Under the pieces are notes generated by a model. The model was not told the origin of the DNA, made no database searches, and saw nothing but the letters and a program-made list of their open reading frames with translations. Source: G026625185 sp963727835 (GTDB taxonomy: Bacteria > Desulfobacterota > WTBG01 > JAGOGO01). Taken from it: a stretch of 64,000 nt of DNA. Shown here piece after piece: positions 44,677 through 54,645 of the stretch. The first letter of the stretch is position 1. Every line of letters starts with the position of its first letter. The DNA is taken from NCBI GenBank assembly GCA_963727835.1, contig CAVSIB010000007.1, positions 1 through 64,000 on the forward strand, read 5' to 3'. The translations under genes and the position numbers were made by a program.

Positions 44677-45076
44677 CCTTTTTCTCCTTTTCGTATTTCC
44701 ACAGGATACACAAAACTTCGAGGAATTTTTTCGGGTCAACTTCTTTTAAGGTTTTCAGCACCATGGCCGCATCCCCGGAAGCCCGAACAAGACCGTCAGT
44801 GTTCTCGCTTGCGTCAGCAAGGGAAATAGCATTGTTCCAGATTTTTTGGAGAAATTTTGCGGCATCGGATTTTATTTCATAATGTCCGGCAGTAAGCGCA
44901 CAGGCGATATCCTGGGGAAGCATAAATTCGCTGATCCGCTTGTCGCATTGCAAACACCCTTTAAGAAGCTGGCGTCTGAGGTCAAGAACTTCTCGAGGCC
45001 CTTGGACAATCAAATTTACCGACAGTGAAGAGCCAAACTCTTCGAATAATTCATCTATCTTGTTATCTCGTTTCAT
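44654..45076 (-). CDS. Hypothetical helical protein, first gene of the unknown operon
   Basis: The 140-residue protein (LFEEFGSSLSVNLIVQGPRE, SEFMLPQDIACALTAGHYEI, LKTLKEVDPKKFLEVLCILW) is predicted all-helical and soluble. No known domain is recognised. It is divergent from uvrA across 386 bases. Confidence 0.65.
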   Translation of the reverse strand: MKRDNKIDELFEEFGSSLSVNLIVQGPREVLDLRRQLLKGCLQCDKRISEFMLPQDIACALTAGHYEIKSDAAKFLQKIWNNAISLADASENTDGLVRASGDAAMVLKTLKEVDPKKFLEVLCILWKYEKEKKGDKAHTV

Positions 45077-45462
45077 GTTCTCCTGACTTTGCTAAGGTGT
45101 TTTTTTACAATCAGCCGGGCGTTTTCCCGAACAGCGGAGAAATTTTCAAAATTATCAGATTCCGGCAAAACGCAGGGAATTTCTTTAACAAAAAATTTTG
45201 ATTCCCCGCCTGGAAACAAAGGGGGAAAGAGAGTATAGTGAAATATACTTTTTTTGCACGGGTTAGTCTATCTTAAACGGTTGCGCGATACCCTCTCCGA
45301 AGGGCGCGGGGTTTAAGCAATAAAATATTCTTTAAAATTTTAAACGATGATAATAGCTTGGGGATTGAAAAAATCTCTTCCTAAAGACCGAAAAGGTATT
45401 ATCAAAAAATCAAGAACTTGTCAAGAAAGAAAGATTAATAACGACAGCAGTACGCCAAAAAA
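45077..45462. other. Divergent regulatory region between the unknown operon and uvrA
   Basis: No gene lies here. An inverted repeat AGTATA-N6-TATACT occurs at 45232-45249. T-rich and A-rich tracts surround it. No LexA box of the known types was recognised, so any SOS control of uvrA is unproven. Confidence 0.45.
45232..45249. promoter_or_regulatory. Palindrome AGTATA-N6-TATACT, candidate operator
   Basis: The perfect six-base arms and the location between divergent genes suggest a regulator site, but no family is assigned. It may also contain -10-like TATACT on the plus strand. Confidence 0.35.
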
Positions 45463-48400
45463 ATGAGCGCTTACGACTCAATCCGGATTACCGGCGCGAA
45501 GCAGAATAATTTAAAAAACCTGAACCTTGAAATCCCCCTCTTTAAGATCATTGCCATTACCGGGGTAAGCGGCTCAGGAAAGTCATCCCTCGCCCTCGAT
45601 ACCATCTATGCCGAAGGGCAAAGAAGGTATGTGGAGACCTTTTCCCCCTATGCCCGCCAGTTTATGGATCGGATGGATAAACCCCATGTGGATAAAATCG
45701 AAGGGATTCCTCCGGCAATCGCCATTGACAGCAAAAACCTGGTTAAAACTTCCCGCTCCACCGTGGGCACCATGACCGAAATCACTGACTTCTGCAAGCT
45801 CCTTTTTGCTAAAATGGCGCGTCTTTACTGCCCTACCTGCGGAAGAACAGTGGGGAAGGATACCGCGTTCACCATCTGGGAGAGTCTCCTGACTCGGAGG
45901 GAAGGAACAGAATTTATCATCGCGTTCCCAATGAAATTCAATGGACTTAACCGGGACGACGTAGAAACCTATCTTTCGGGCATGGGGTTTTCACGCGCCT
46001 ATCATAACAACGAAATCCTTCCGCTCAGCCAGGTGCTCAAGAAAGCCAAAAAAGAAGTTCTCATGGTGATGGACCGCCTGACCCTGAAAACAGGGGCAAA
46101 AAAAAGGATCATTGATTCGCTCGAAGGAGCGCTTAAGTTTGGCGGAGGACATTGCTCTATTATTTTTCCGGGACAGGATGTTTTAAAATTCAGTGCTGAG
46201 TTTCACTGCCCCTATTGCGACCTCAATTACCAGGACCCGGTCCCCAATCTTTTTTCTTTTAATAGCCCGTTAGGGGCGTGCGAAACCTGCCGCGGATTTG
46301 GAAGGGTTATTGACTTTGACCTCGACCTGGTTATCCCGGATAAGACCAAATCATTACGAGAAGGAGCGGTTAAACCCTGGAAGCCTGAACCCGGACGAAT
46401 CGAGTTTGACGACCTGATGAAATTTTGCCGCGGCCGGAAAATTTCGATTACTATCCCGTTTAAAGATTTAAAGGAAAAAGATCAGCAGGACATCATCAAC
46501 GGAACCTCTGAATATTACGGAATCCGGGGCTTCTTTGAATGGCTGGAGACCAAAAAATATAAGATGCACGTTCGGGTCTTTCTTTCCCGCTACCGAAGCT
46601 ATCGTGAGTGCCCAGCGTGTCATGGTACGCGATTCAAAAAAGAAGTACTCACCTGGAAGGTGGAAGAAAAAAACATCGGCGAGCTTTACCGGATGAGTGC
46701 TGCTCAAGCGCATGATTTTTTTACCCGCCTTAAGGCCAACGAGGACAAGATCAGTGAGACAATTCTTCAGGAGATCAAAAACCGCCTCCTTTACCTGATT
46801 GATGTCGGGCTTGGGTATCTTTCCTTAGACCGCCAGTCTCGCACCCTTTCGGGCGGTGAAGTGGAACGGGTGAATCTCACCACCATCTTGGGCTCGTCGC
46901 TTGCCCATACCCTTTACATCCTCGATGAACCGAGCATTGGACTTCACCCCCGTGACAACCTCCGCTTAATGAATATCCTCCATCACATTAAAAAAAATAA
47001 CAACACCGTGCTGGTGGTGGAGCATGATCCGGAAATCATCAAGAACAGCGACTACATCCTTGACCTCGGGCCGGGCGCGGGCGAGAAGGGAGGAGCATTA
47101 GTCTATTTCGGAAAAGCGCAGGGAATAATACGAGCCAAGGACTCCCTTACCGGGCAATACCTCTCCGGAGCGCTGAAAATTTCTCTCCCCAAAAAAAGGA
47201 GAAGCCTTCGGAAAACCAACACGATCCAGATCACCGGAGCAAGCGAGCACAACCTCAAGAACCTCGACTGCGAAATTCCTCTGGGAATGTTGGTGTGCGT
47301 AACCGGTGTTTCGGGTTCAGGAAAAAGCACCCTGATTGAAGAGATCCTTTACCGCGGCATAAAGCGGGAGAAAGGTGCGTTTGAGGAAAAACCAGGCGCG
47401 TTTACCGGTATAAAAGGAGCTGAGCTGATTCGCGAGGTCATGCTGGTTAACCAAAAGCCCATCAGCGGAACCCCGCGCTCAAACCCCCTGACCTATCTCA
47501 AAGCGGTTGATCCCATCCGCGCTCTTTTTGCCCGCACCCCGCTCGCTCAGGAGCGGGGATACACGAGCTCAGCGTTTTCCTTTAATGTCGAAGGCGGAAG
47601 ATGCGAGACCTGTAAAGGGGCCGGGTATGAAAAAACCGAAATGCAGTTTTTAGCCGATATCTACATCACCTGCCCGGACTGTCAGGGAAAAAGGTTCAAA
47701 CCGGAAATTTTGGAAGTCACCATTCAGGGAAAAAATCTCGCGGAGGTATTGAGCCTCACGGTGGATGAGGCAATGGAGTTTTTCAAAAACCTGCCCAAGG
47801 TAATTGTTCCTTTAAGAGTCCTCACCGATATTGGTTTGGGTTACCTCAGGCTGGGCCAACCGCTCAACACCCTCTCTGGAGGAGAAGCCCAGCGGCTCAA
47901 ATTGGCGAAACAGATCAGCGCTCCGAAAGCAAAAAATATCCTTTTTATTTTTGATGAGCCAACCATCGGTCTTCACTGTGATGACATCGCCAAGCTCATC
48001 ACGACTCTCCAGGGTTTAGTGGAAAAGGGAAACTCCATCGTTATTGTGGAACATAACCTCGAGGTCATTAAATGCGCTGACCATATCGTTGACTTGGGAC
48101 CCGAAGGAGGTGAGGCCGGAGGCTATCTCGTGGCTGCGGGCACTCCTGAAGAAGTTGCCGCGTGTTCCCAGTCCTGGACCGGAAAATTTCTGAAAGACAT
48201 TCTCAAACCGGGTGACTCAAAGCTTCACGAGAAAAAACTTCGTGCGGTCGCTAAAAAAGACGACAAGCCTTCTGCCGAGGAAATCCGGATTATGGGCGCA
48301 CGGGAACACAACCTCAAAAACATCAAGGTAACCATCCCCCGGGGGAAAATGGTGGTCATCACCGGAATGAGCGGCTCAGGCAAATCCACGCTTGCTTTTG

Positions 48401-50823
48401 ACATCCTGTTCGCGGAAGGCCAGCGCCGTTACCTCGAAAGCCTTACCCCTTATGTCCGGCAGTATCTTAAGATCATGGATAAACCCAATGTTGACTTAGT
48501 CACCGGAATCCCTCCCACCGTGGCGATCGAACAGCGGATGTACCGGGAAGGGAAAAGGTCAATTGTTGCCACCTTGACGGAAATCTACCACTTCCTCCGC
48601 CTTCTCTACAGCAAGCTCGGCACCCAGCACTGCCCTTCATGCGATCAGCCGATCACGCTTCAGAGCGTGGAGCAAATTGCGCGAAATGTGCGGCAATTGT
48701 TTCGGGGAGAACAGGTTTCTTTCTTTGCCCCCAAGGTCTTCGGAAGAAAAGGGTTCCATAAAGATATTTTCACCCAGGCCCTGAAAAAGGGCTATTCCCA
48801 AGCCCGCATTGATGGAAAAAACATTGATCTTAGCAAGCCTCCGGCTTTAAGCCGTTACCAGGAGCATGCGGTTGACATCCTCATCGCACAGCAGGATATC
48901 TCTTCAGGGGCAGCGTTACCTTGGATGAGATCATTCGAGAAAGCCTCCAGCAGGGAAAGGGTACTTTTTTTGCTGTCAGTGCTGAGGGTAAGCAAAAGCG
49001 GTATAGTGATACGTTGTTTTGCCCCCGCTGCCTCCAGAGCTTTGAACCGCTCGACCCGCGCTTATTTTCCTTTAACAGCAAACACGGCGCCTGCCCCCGC
49101 TGTGCGGGAATGGGTTTTATTACCGAGTCTGATCATTACTCACAAGAATTCTTTTATGATCAGTTCGTCGAAGAAACGGATATGCCGCCTGACGTTAACG
49201 AAATGGAGTGCCCGGCCTGCAAGGGAAAAAGACTTAAGGCTAATGCGCTGGCCGTCAAGGTAAAGGGCTGGGGGATCTGGGATGTGGCGTCGCTTTCGGT
49301 TGCTCAAGCGGAGAAGTTTTTTCGCACCATCTCCTTTTCTTCTCAGGAACAGGCAATCGGCACCACCATTGTCCGGGAGATTAACACCCGCCTTGCCTTT
49401 CTTCTCAAAGTTGGTCTTCCCTATCTCACCCTCAATCGCCGCGGAGATACACTCTCCGGAGGTGAGTCTCAAAGGATTCGTTTAGCCGCTCAGCTCGGCT
49501 CGAATCTGCGCGGGGCCTGTTATATTCTGGATGAGCCAACAATCGGGCTTCACCCCCGCGATAACCAGATGCTGGTCCAAACCTTGAAAGAGTTAAAAAA
49601 TCTAGGTAATAGCTTGGTGGTGGTGGAACACGATGAAGAGACCATTCGGCACGGTGATTTTATTATTGACTTAGGCCCCGGAGGAGGAATTCAAGGAGGT
49701 GAAGTAATCGCCTCCGGAACACTCAAAACACTTTTAAACACTCCTCACTCAATCACCGGACAATTCTTAAAAAATCACAACCGGAGAATCATTACCTCGC
49801 GGAAGCGCTCGCCGGATAAATGGCTTCTGGTTAAAGGCGCCCGAGAACATAACCTTAAAAATATCGAGATCGCCCTTCCCCTCGGAACCTTAACCTGCGT
49901 TACCGGTGTCTCCGGAGCAGGAAAGTCAACGCTCTTAAAAGGAGTCATCTTAGGAGGTGTTAAAAATCACCTCCTGGGCGTAAAAGAAAACAACCCGGCT
50001 TTCTCCGCTTTATCCGGGTGGGAACATCTTGACCGGGTGCTTGATGTTGACCACTCACCCATCGGCCGTACTCCCCGCTCAACTCCCGCAACCTACGTGG
50101 GCTTCTATGATGATATCCGGAGACTCTTTTCCCTTATCCCTGATGCCCGGATGCGGGGATATAATCCCGGACGGTTTTCCTTCAATGTGAAAGGAGGGCG
50201 GTGCGAAGCCTGCGCTGGTCAGGGGAAAAAGAGGATCGAGATGAGCTTTCTCCCGGATGTGTATGTGGACTGTGAGGTCTGCGCGGGAACACGGTTTAAT
50301 GACGAGACATTACACATTAACTACAAAGGCAAGACAATTTCCGAAGTGCTCAACCTGACCATGAAAGAAGCCGCGGATTTCTTTTCTCCCATTCCCGCCA
50401 TCGCCAGGCCTTTAAAGATCATCACCGATATGGGCCTTGACTACCTCACCCTGGGCCAGCCCAGCCCCACCCTTTCCGGCGGAGAGGCCCAGCGGATTAA
50501 ACTCGCTTATCGAATTCTCCCGCCCCGCGCAGGGAAAGACATTGTATATCCTCGATGAACCCACCACCGGTCTTCACTTCGCGGACATTGAAAAACTCTT
50601 AAGCGTACTCCACGGACTGGTAGATAAAGGAAATACAGTAGCCATTATCGAACATAACCTCGACATTATCCGGGCCGCCGACCATATCATTGACCTCGGA
50701 CCGGAAGGAGGAGACCAAGGCGGCTACGTCGTGGCAACCGGCGCTCCCCAGGAAATTTTAAAGCACACTCATACCTCCTACACCGCCCAGTTTCTCAAAA
50801 AATACCTCGAAGGAAAAAAATAA
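45463..50823 (+). CDS. uvrA: Double-length UvrA-type excinuclease subunit A with two compensating frameshifts
   Basis: The gene encodes two complete UvrA units in tandem, about 1786 residues, against about 940 for normal UvrA. Unit 1 has Walker A GVSGSGKSSLALD near residue 34, zinc module CPTCGRTVG, signature LSGGEVERVNL, and a second ATPase (GVSGSGKSTL). Unit 2 begins near residue 944 (MGAREHNLKN) with GMSGSGKSTLAFD and a fourth ATPase (GVSGAGKSTLLKG). The frame is lost near 48915 (one base missing, ISSG to LDEIIRESLQQGKG) and regained near 50511 (one extra C, KLAY to EFSRPAQGKTLYILDEP). The total of 5361 bases is a multiple of three. Nucleotide excision repair. Confidence 0.92.
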
Positions 50824-50933
50824 AGAACGATCATTCATCATAAATTCAAGACCCTGCCCTCATTGGTTTAACCTTAAAGTAAATCCCCTTGAACCGGCTT
50901 GCCTTTTCAAATTTTTTTGGTATAATAGTAAAG

Positions 50934-51063
50934 AAATCGCTTGAATTCGACTATCCCCGCTCACAGAACGGGGCATTACGCCGAATTCATGGCTAACGCC
51001 ACCGCGATTTCTTTAATTCAAAAAGACAAACCATTCATCCCCGTCCACAGGACGGGATATTCG
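50934..51063. repeat. Nested inverted repeats downstream of uvrA
   Basis: AAAGAAATCGC near 50931 pairs with GCGATTTCTTT near 51003-51014. Within this stem lie GAATTCG/CGAATTC and CCCCG(CTCACAGAA)CGGGG. A second hairpin CCCGTCC-ACA-GGACGGG follows at about 51043-51059, with similar loop ACAG/CACAG. The arrangement looks like a REP/BIME or MITE-like structured element, and would fold as RNA or single-stranded DNA. No transposase is linked. Confidence 0.6.
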
Positions 51064-51132
51064 GTTAGGTTTTCATAAAAAGGAAAGTTTAAACGTTTCC
51101 AGGCATGCAGACAAAAAGAAAGGAAGGCGCTC

Positions 51133-51318
51133 ATGCCGCAGATTGAACTAACTCCTCAAGAGGCGGAAATGCTGCGGGACATTCTGCTGAGATACCTCCC
51201 TGAGCTTCGGCGGGAAATTGCGGATACGGATAAAAAAGAATTCAGGCGGTTTCTCCAAAGAATGGAAGTTTTTATGGATGATTTCATCCAACGTCTGCAG
51301 CAGAAATTTGCCGCTTGA
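51133..51318 (+). CDS. Small conserved-type helical protein
   Basis: The 61-residue protein (IELTPQEAEMLRDILLRYLP, REIADTDKKEFRRFLQRME) is two amphipathic helices. Short proteins of this type, with the LTPQE...LRxEIADTD pattern, are frequent in deltaproteobacterial-type genomes; function unknown. A strong Shine-Dalgarno AGGAAGG precedes the ATG. Confidence 0.75.
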   Translation: MPQIELTPQEAEMLRDILLRYLPELRREIADTDKKEFRRFLQRMEVFMDDFIQRLQQKFAA

Positions 51319-51455
51319 GAAAGGAGCTTATTTAGGTATAATTTTTTCTCTCGTGGTTAGAATAGTGCTTGGGTGTAGAAAAATTCAACACCTCAAGTAA
51401 ATGTATAGTCCCTATCCTTAAACTAATAAAACTAAATTTCCCCAATAAGTTTGAT

Positions 51456-51743
51456 TTAACCGCCCAATTCCCGGGGAGTTTTGCGGACAAGCTCTTCCAT
51501 TAAATCCATCTGAATCTGTTGAATCTCTACCAGCCGTTGCCATTGTTGCGCCAGAAGGTAATCTATATTTTCATTTAAATGACGAATCTTCAGTTCGGCC
51601 TTGAGGTTTACTTGCTAATCATGTTCGGATCGCAGGCGGTCTTTAGCTTCTTGCCGGTTCTGGCTCATCATAATGGTCGGCGCCTAAAGAGCAGACACGC
51701 AGGAATGAACGAGGTTGAGAAGAATAAAAGGATAAGGGTCAAA
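51456..51743 (-). pseudogene. C-terminal remnant of a DUF1003 membrane protein
   Basis: Reading the minus strand from about 51743 gives FDPYPFILLNLV, then after an in-frame TAG (51684-51686) APTIMMSQNRQEAKDRLRSE, and after another TAG (51615-51617) QVNLKAELKIRHLNENIDYL and MDLMEELVRKTPRELGG. This matches the end of DUF1003 proteins (FILLNL...MMSQNRQxxxDR...HL). Two nonsense changes and a missing front show true decay, not indel error. Confidence 0.85.
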
Positions 51744-52223
51744 AGGTTTCCGGAGTAGAACAAGTTGTATTGTTCAATGATCCTATACCTTGGAATTTTA
51801 GATAAGTTGGTGAAGGTCCTGAAAATAAATCATTTTCTGCCTCAGAATACAGGAATCGGCCAATTCATTATTTATTTTTTAGGGGATATTTTATCAACAT
51901 AGTTTATTCCTTATCCTTCAAAAAGCAAAAAGATTTATTAATATAAATGGCAACATTAAACCAGCAAGTGCAACGTAAGAGGAAAAGACCTCTGCTGGGG
52001 TTTTAAAGTTTAAACATTTTCTTGGTTTATTATTCAAAAGGTTTTCGATTGTTTTCAGCTCAGAAGGGCTGATTATAGCAAAATCGGTTCTTTTTGGGAA
52101 AAAGAAAGCCCATTAGATGGTCAATATTTATTTTTTTTCAAAATAAGGGCTAGTAATAGAGGCGCTACATAATTTCTAAGTCTGAAATTCTAGAAAAACA
52201 TTATCTAAGAAAGGGGAAATTTC
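51744..52223. other. Degenerate AT-rich stretch with one copy of a 32-bp repeat
   Basis: No gene is seen. The middle part of the DUF1003 gene is not recognisable. The repeat copy at 51954-51985 is identical to 52965-52996. Confidence 0.45.
51954..51985. repeat. 32-bp direct repeat, copy A
   Basis: Identical to 52965-52996. It frames about 1 kb containing the Gly/His-repeat gene. In copy B it is coding sequence of the DUF1003 front fragment. Confidence 0.9.
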
Positions 52224-52737
52224 ATGAAATGTTGTATCAGGATTGCACTTGTTCTTTTCATGTCTTTAACCCTCTATCAGCGACTTCGCATTCCCTGAAT
52301 ACTCACAAGCAGATCACTCGAATGGCGGAACAGGTGGCCATGGTGGTCATCAGGGCGGAACAGGTGGCCATGGTGGTCATCAGGGCGGAACAGGTGGCCA
52401 TGGCGGTCATCAGGGCGGAACAGGCGGCCATGGTGGTCATCAGGGCGGAACAGGTGGCCATGGTGGTCATCAGGGTGGGAACAGGTGGCCATGGTGGTCA
52501 TCAGGCGGAGAGGTGGCCATGGTGGCGACACCAGGCGGAGAGGTGGCCAGCGGCCATCAGGGCGGAGGACATGGGCATGGATACGGTCATCAGGGCGAAG
52601 GACATGGGCATGGATACGGTCATCATGGTCCGTATGGCCACCATCATTATGGTTGGCGCGGATATCACGGGGGGTATTATTATTACGGCGGATGGGCATA
52701 TAGAGACGGTTCCTCTATGACATCAATTCTAAGGTAG
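52224..52737 (+). CDS. Secreted Gly/His-rich repeat protein; frame disrupted
   Basis: ATG 52224 (Shine-Dalgarno AAGGGG) starts MKCCIRIALVLFMSLTL, a signal peptide, and after a one-base frame change near 52272 the protein reads SISDFAFPEYSQADHSN, then five or more perfect GGTGGHGGHQ decapeptides, GHGHGYGHQGEGHGHGYGHH, and a Tyr/Gly-rich end (GWRGYHGGYYYYGG). The His-rich repeats suggest metal binding at the cell surface or in the periplasm. A local out-of-frame segment (52471-52560) shows two more compensating indels. Beyond 52737 another frame reads KVESSIVIGVPFFWAAQG, so the true end may be later. Confidence 0.65.
52324..52626 (+). repeat. 30-bp coding tandem repeats followed by two 33-bp repeats
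   Basis: Units start at 52324, 52354, 52384, 52414, 52444 (nearly identical), 52474, 52505 and 52535 (degenerate). Two 33-bp units follow at 52561 and 52594. The high identity predicts copy-number change by slippage. Confidence 0.9.
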
Positions 52738-52918
52738 AAAGTTCAATCGTCATCGGCGTGCCTTTCTTCTGGGCGGCACAAGGAGTATTATATACTGCCG
52801 CAGGAAAACGGGAGCTATAGATACGGGCCGGCGATAGATGGTCCTTGGACCGATAGGCAAGCCTCCGATGATAATTCCGATTAAGAATAATAATTACCGA
52901 GGGACAATCTAAGCAAAC

Positions 52919-52945
52919 AGGAGCGCATATGAAATATGCGCTCCT
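52919..52945. repeat. Perfect palindrome with 12-bp arms
   Basis: AGGAGCGCATAT-GAA-ATATGCGCTCCT. It sits next to copy B of the direct repeat and behind the DUF1003 front fragment. No T-run of terminator type follows. Confidence 0.75.
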
Positions 52946-52953
52946 CAATAATC

Positions 52954-53166
52954 TTAAAAAGCAGCATTAAACCAGCAAGTGCAACGTAAGAGGAAATGAT
53001 TGGGGTCAGAACGACAGATAAATCCCTCAGCAAACCAATCAGGATACTTCTTCTGGAGCATCGCCACAATCGAAGGGCGGACAAGTTCTCCAGACAAAAC
53101 CTCGTTTAGCTTTTTCTTTTCTTTGCAGATCTGACAGACCACCATCTCGTGTGGTTTGCGAATCAT
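52954..53166 (-). pseudogene. N-terminal fragment of a DUF1003 protein
   Basis: With an excellent Shine-Dalgarno (AAAGGAGG) before ATG 53166, the frame encodes VVCQICKEKKKLNEVLSGEL, VRPSIVAMLQKKYPDWFAEG, and FICRSDPNHF, i.e. the CxxC zinc start of DUF1003 proteins. After NHF the sequence departs from the family (LLRCTCWFNAAF) at the 32-bp repeat. The membrane and C-terminal parts are missing; their remnant lies 1.2 kb downstream at 51456-51743. Confidence 0.85.
52965..52996. repeat. 32-bp direct repeat, copy B
   Basis: Identical to 51954-51985; forms the end of the coding part of the DUF1003 front fragment, where homology to the family stops. Confidence 0.9.
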
Positions 53167-53191
53167 TTCTTCCTCCTTTCAAGGGCGCCCA

Positions 53192-54616
53192 TCAGGAGTG
53201 CGGCGATTCCTTCAAAAGCGTTTCCGTAATCCCCTCGTAATCACCACCAAAATGATGCCCTCCTTTAAGAGTAATGATCTTCGCCAGGCTGGTATCCATT
53301 TTGTGGCACAGGGAATCGGTTTCTTGATCTCCGCAGAAACAGAGAATTTTTTTGCCTTTAAGTTTCTCCACCTCCGGGAAAACAGGCCGGGCGTTGCTCC
53401 CAGCAGAACCCCCCAACCAGTAAGAAAGGTGAAATTCAAAGTCAATCTTTTCATCCGGGCCAAGGAGAGCGATAAGCGATACGTGGTCGAGTACCTCACG
53501 CGGTAAACGGTTAGCCATAAAGGGAAGAACATCTGCGCCAAGAGAATACCCGATGAGGATGGCGCGTTCTTTTCCCCAGTGTACAAGATAGTGGCTGATA
53601 ATCCTTTCCAAATCCCGGGAGGATTCTTCAGGGGTACGCCGTTTCCAGAAATATTGAAGGGAGTTTAACCCCACTACCGGGACCCCTTTATGCGAGAGGG
53701 TATTCGCAATGTCTCGATCAATCCCTGCCCAGCCACCATCTCCGCTTATGATCACCGCCAGAACGTTATGAGCCCCGGGTTCTTTTGCGGGAACCTCAAC
53801 CAGCGGGAGATCTTTTAATGATAACGGCTGAAGAGTTTTAACCGGCTTGTCGTTGGCTACCACGCGAAGAAATGTAGGCTTCACCTGCGGCATCCACTTT
53901 GGAGGGTCACAAAATCCGTGGCCAACTGTGGGCAGCATAATGATTTCTCCTCCTTTTACCTGCTTCACAAAGGTCGCGGTGATCGCCGGCGCACAAACCT
54001 GGTCAGTAATGCCTTGCAGAACAATCCAGGGAACCTGAAGATTCGTGGCCGGTAGAAATACATATCCCTTCTTGTGTGGCTCGGTCTTCCACTCCAGACC
54101 ATATCCTCGACAAAGAGGCTTGTGCAAAGCAACAAGGTCAGGGCAAAAGTCAGGGCAAAAACCCAGACTGATCGCGCCGCAAAAGGTATTCGGTGGAGCC
54201 TGCGCCAGGATCGCATACACTAATGTTGCGCCCGAAGAATAACCAATCAGGACCGGTATCACGTACTGGGGCCAGTTAAGCTTTTTTTGAATAAACTTGC
54301 TCAGCATTTCCAGATCGGCAGCAGGATAAGCACAGCCATTGCCTGATTTTTCCAGTTCCTTGAGATAATAGTTAATATCAATCACCACCACAAGCGTATC
54401 CAGTTCAGCAAACGCGTGCGCCATGTCAACCATCCGCTGTTCACATCCTCCGCCATCCCCGGACATAAAAAGGGCAATATGGGAAGGCTGGGGTGAGGTC
54501 CGAACAAGGTGGACCGTGCCGAAGCGACCGAATTGCACGGTCTCTTCTTCAGCACGGGCTGTGGTAATCATTCCTACCATCATGATAACAAGCATAAATA
54601 ACACTATCTTTTTCAT
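53192..54616 (-). CDS. acvB: AcvB-type periplasmic hydrolase (VirJ family, two units)
   Basis: The 474-residue protein has a signal peptide (MKKIVLFMLVIMMVGMITTA cleaved after ARA) and two alpha/beta-hydrolase units: residues about 40-240 (IALFMSGDGGG, VLIGYSSGATLVYAILAQ) and 270-470 (LAVIISGDGGWAGIDRD, AILIGYSLGADVLPFMANRL, GGHHFGGDY). In Agrobacterium AcvB hydrolyses lysyl-phosphatidylglycerol. Here it lies downstream of an mprF homologue, the same pairing as lpiA-acvB. The C-terminal unit has the catalytic GYSLGAD and final His. Confidence 0.9.
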   Translation of the reverse strand: MKKIVLFMLVIMMVGMITTARAEEETVQFGRFGTVHLVRTSPQPSHIALFMSGDGGGCEQRMVDMAHAFAELDTLVVVIDINYYLKELEKSGNGCAYPAADLEMLSKFIQKKLNWPQYVIPVLIGYSSGATLVYAILAQAPPNTFCGAISLGFCPDFCPDLVALHKPLCRGYGLEWKTEPHKKGYVFLPATNLQVPWIVLQGITDQVCAPAITATFVKQVKGGEIIMLPTVGHGFCDPPKWMPQVKPTFLRVVANDKPVKTLQPLSLKDLPLVEVPAKEPGAHNVLAVIISGDGGWAGIDRDIANTLSHKGVPVVGLNSLQYFWKRRTPEESSRDLERIISHYLVHWGKERAILIGYSLGADVLPFMANRLPREVLDHVSLIALLGPDEKIDFEFHLSYWLGGSAGSNARPVFPEVEKLKGKKILCFCGDQETDSLCHKMDTSLAKIITLKGGHHFGGDYEGITETLLKESPHS

Positions 54617-54645
54617 CTGCCTTTACTCCTTGTCTGCTCCGGTAA

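Noticed and set aside
45232..45249. LexA (SOS) box upstream of uvrA
   Set aside because: The palindrome AGTATA-N6-TATACT does not match CTGT-N8-ACAG, GAAC-N4-GTTC or other LexA patterns I know.
52324..52560. Tandem 30-bp repeats that might be taken for a CRISPR array
   Set aside because: Units are directly adjacent without spacers, are in frame and encode GGTGGHGGHQ; no cas genes are nearby.
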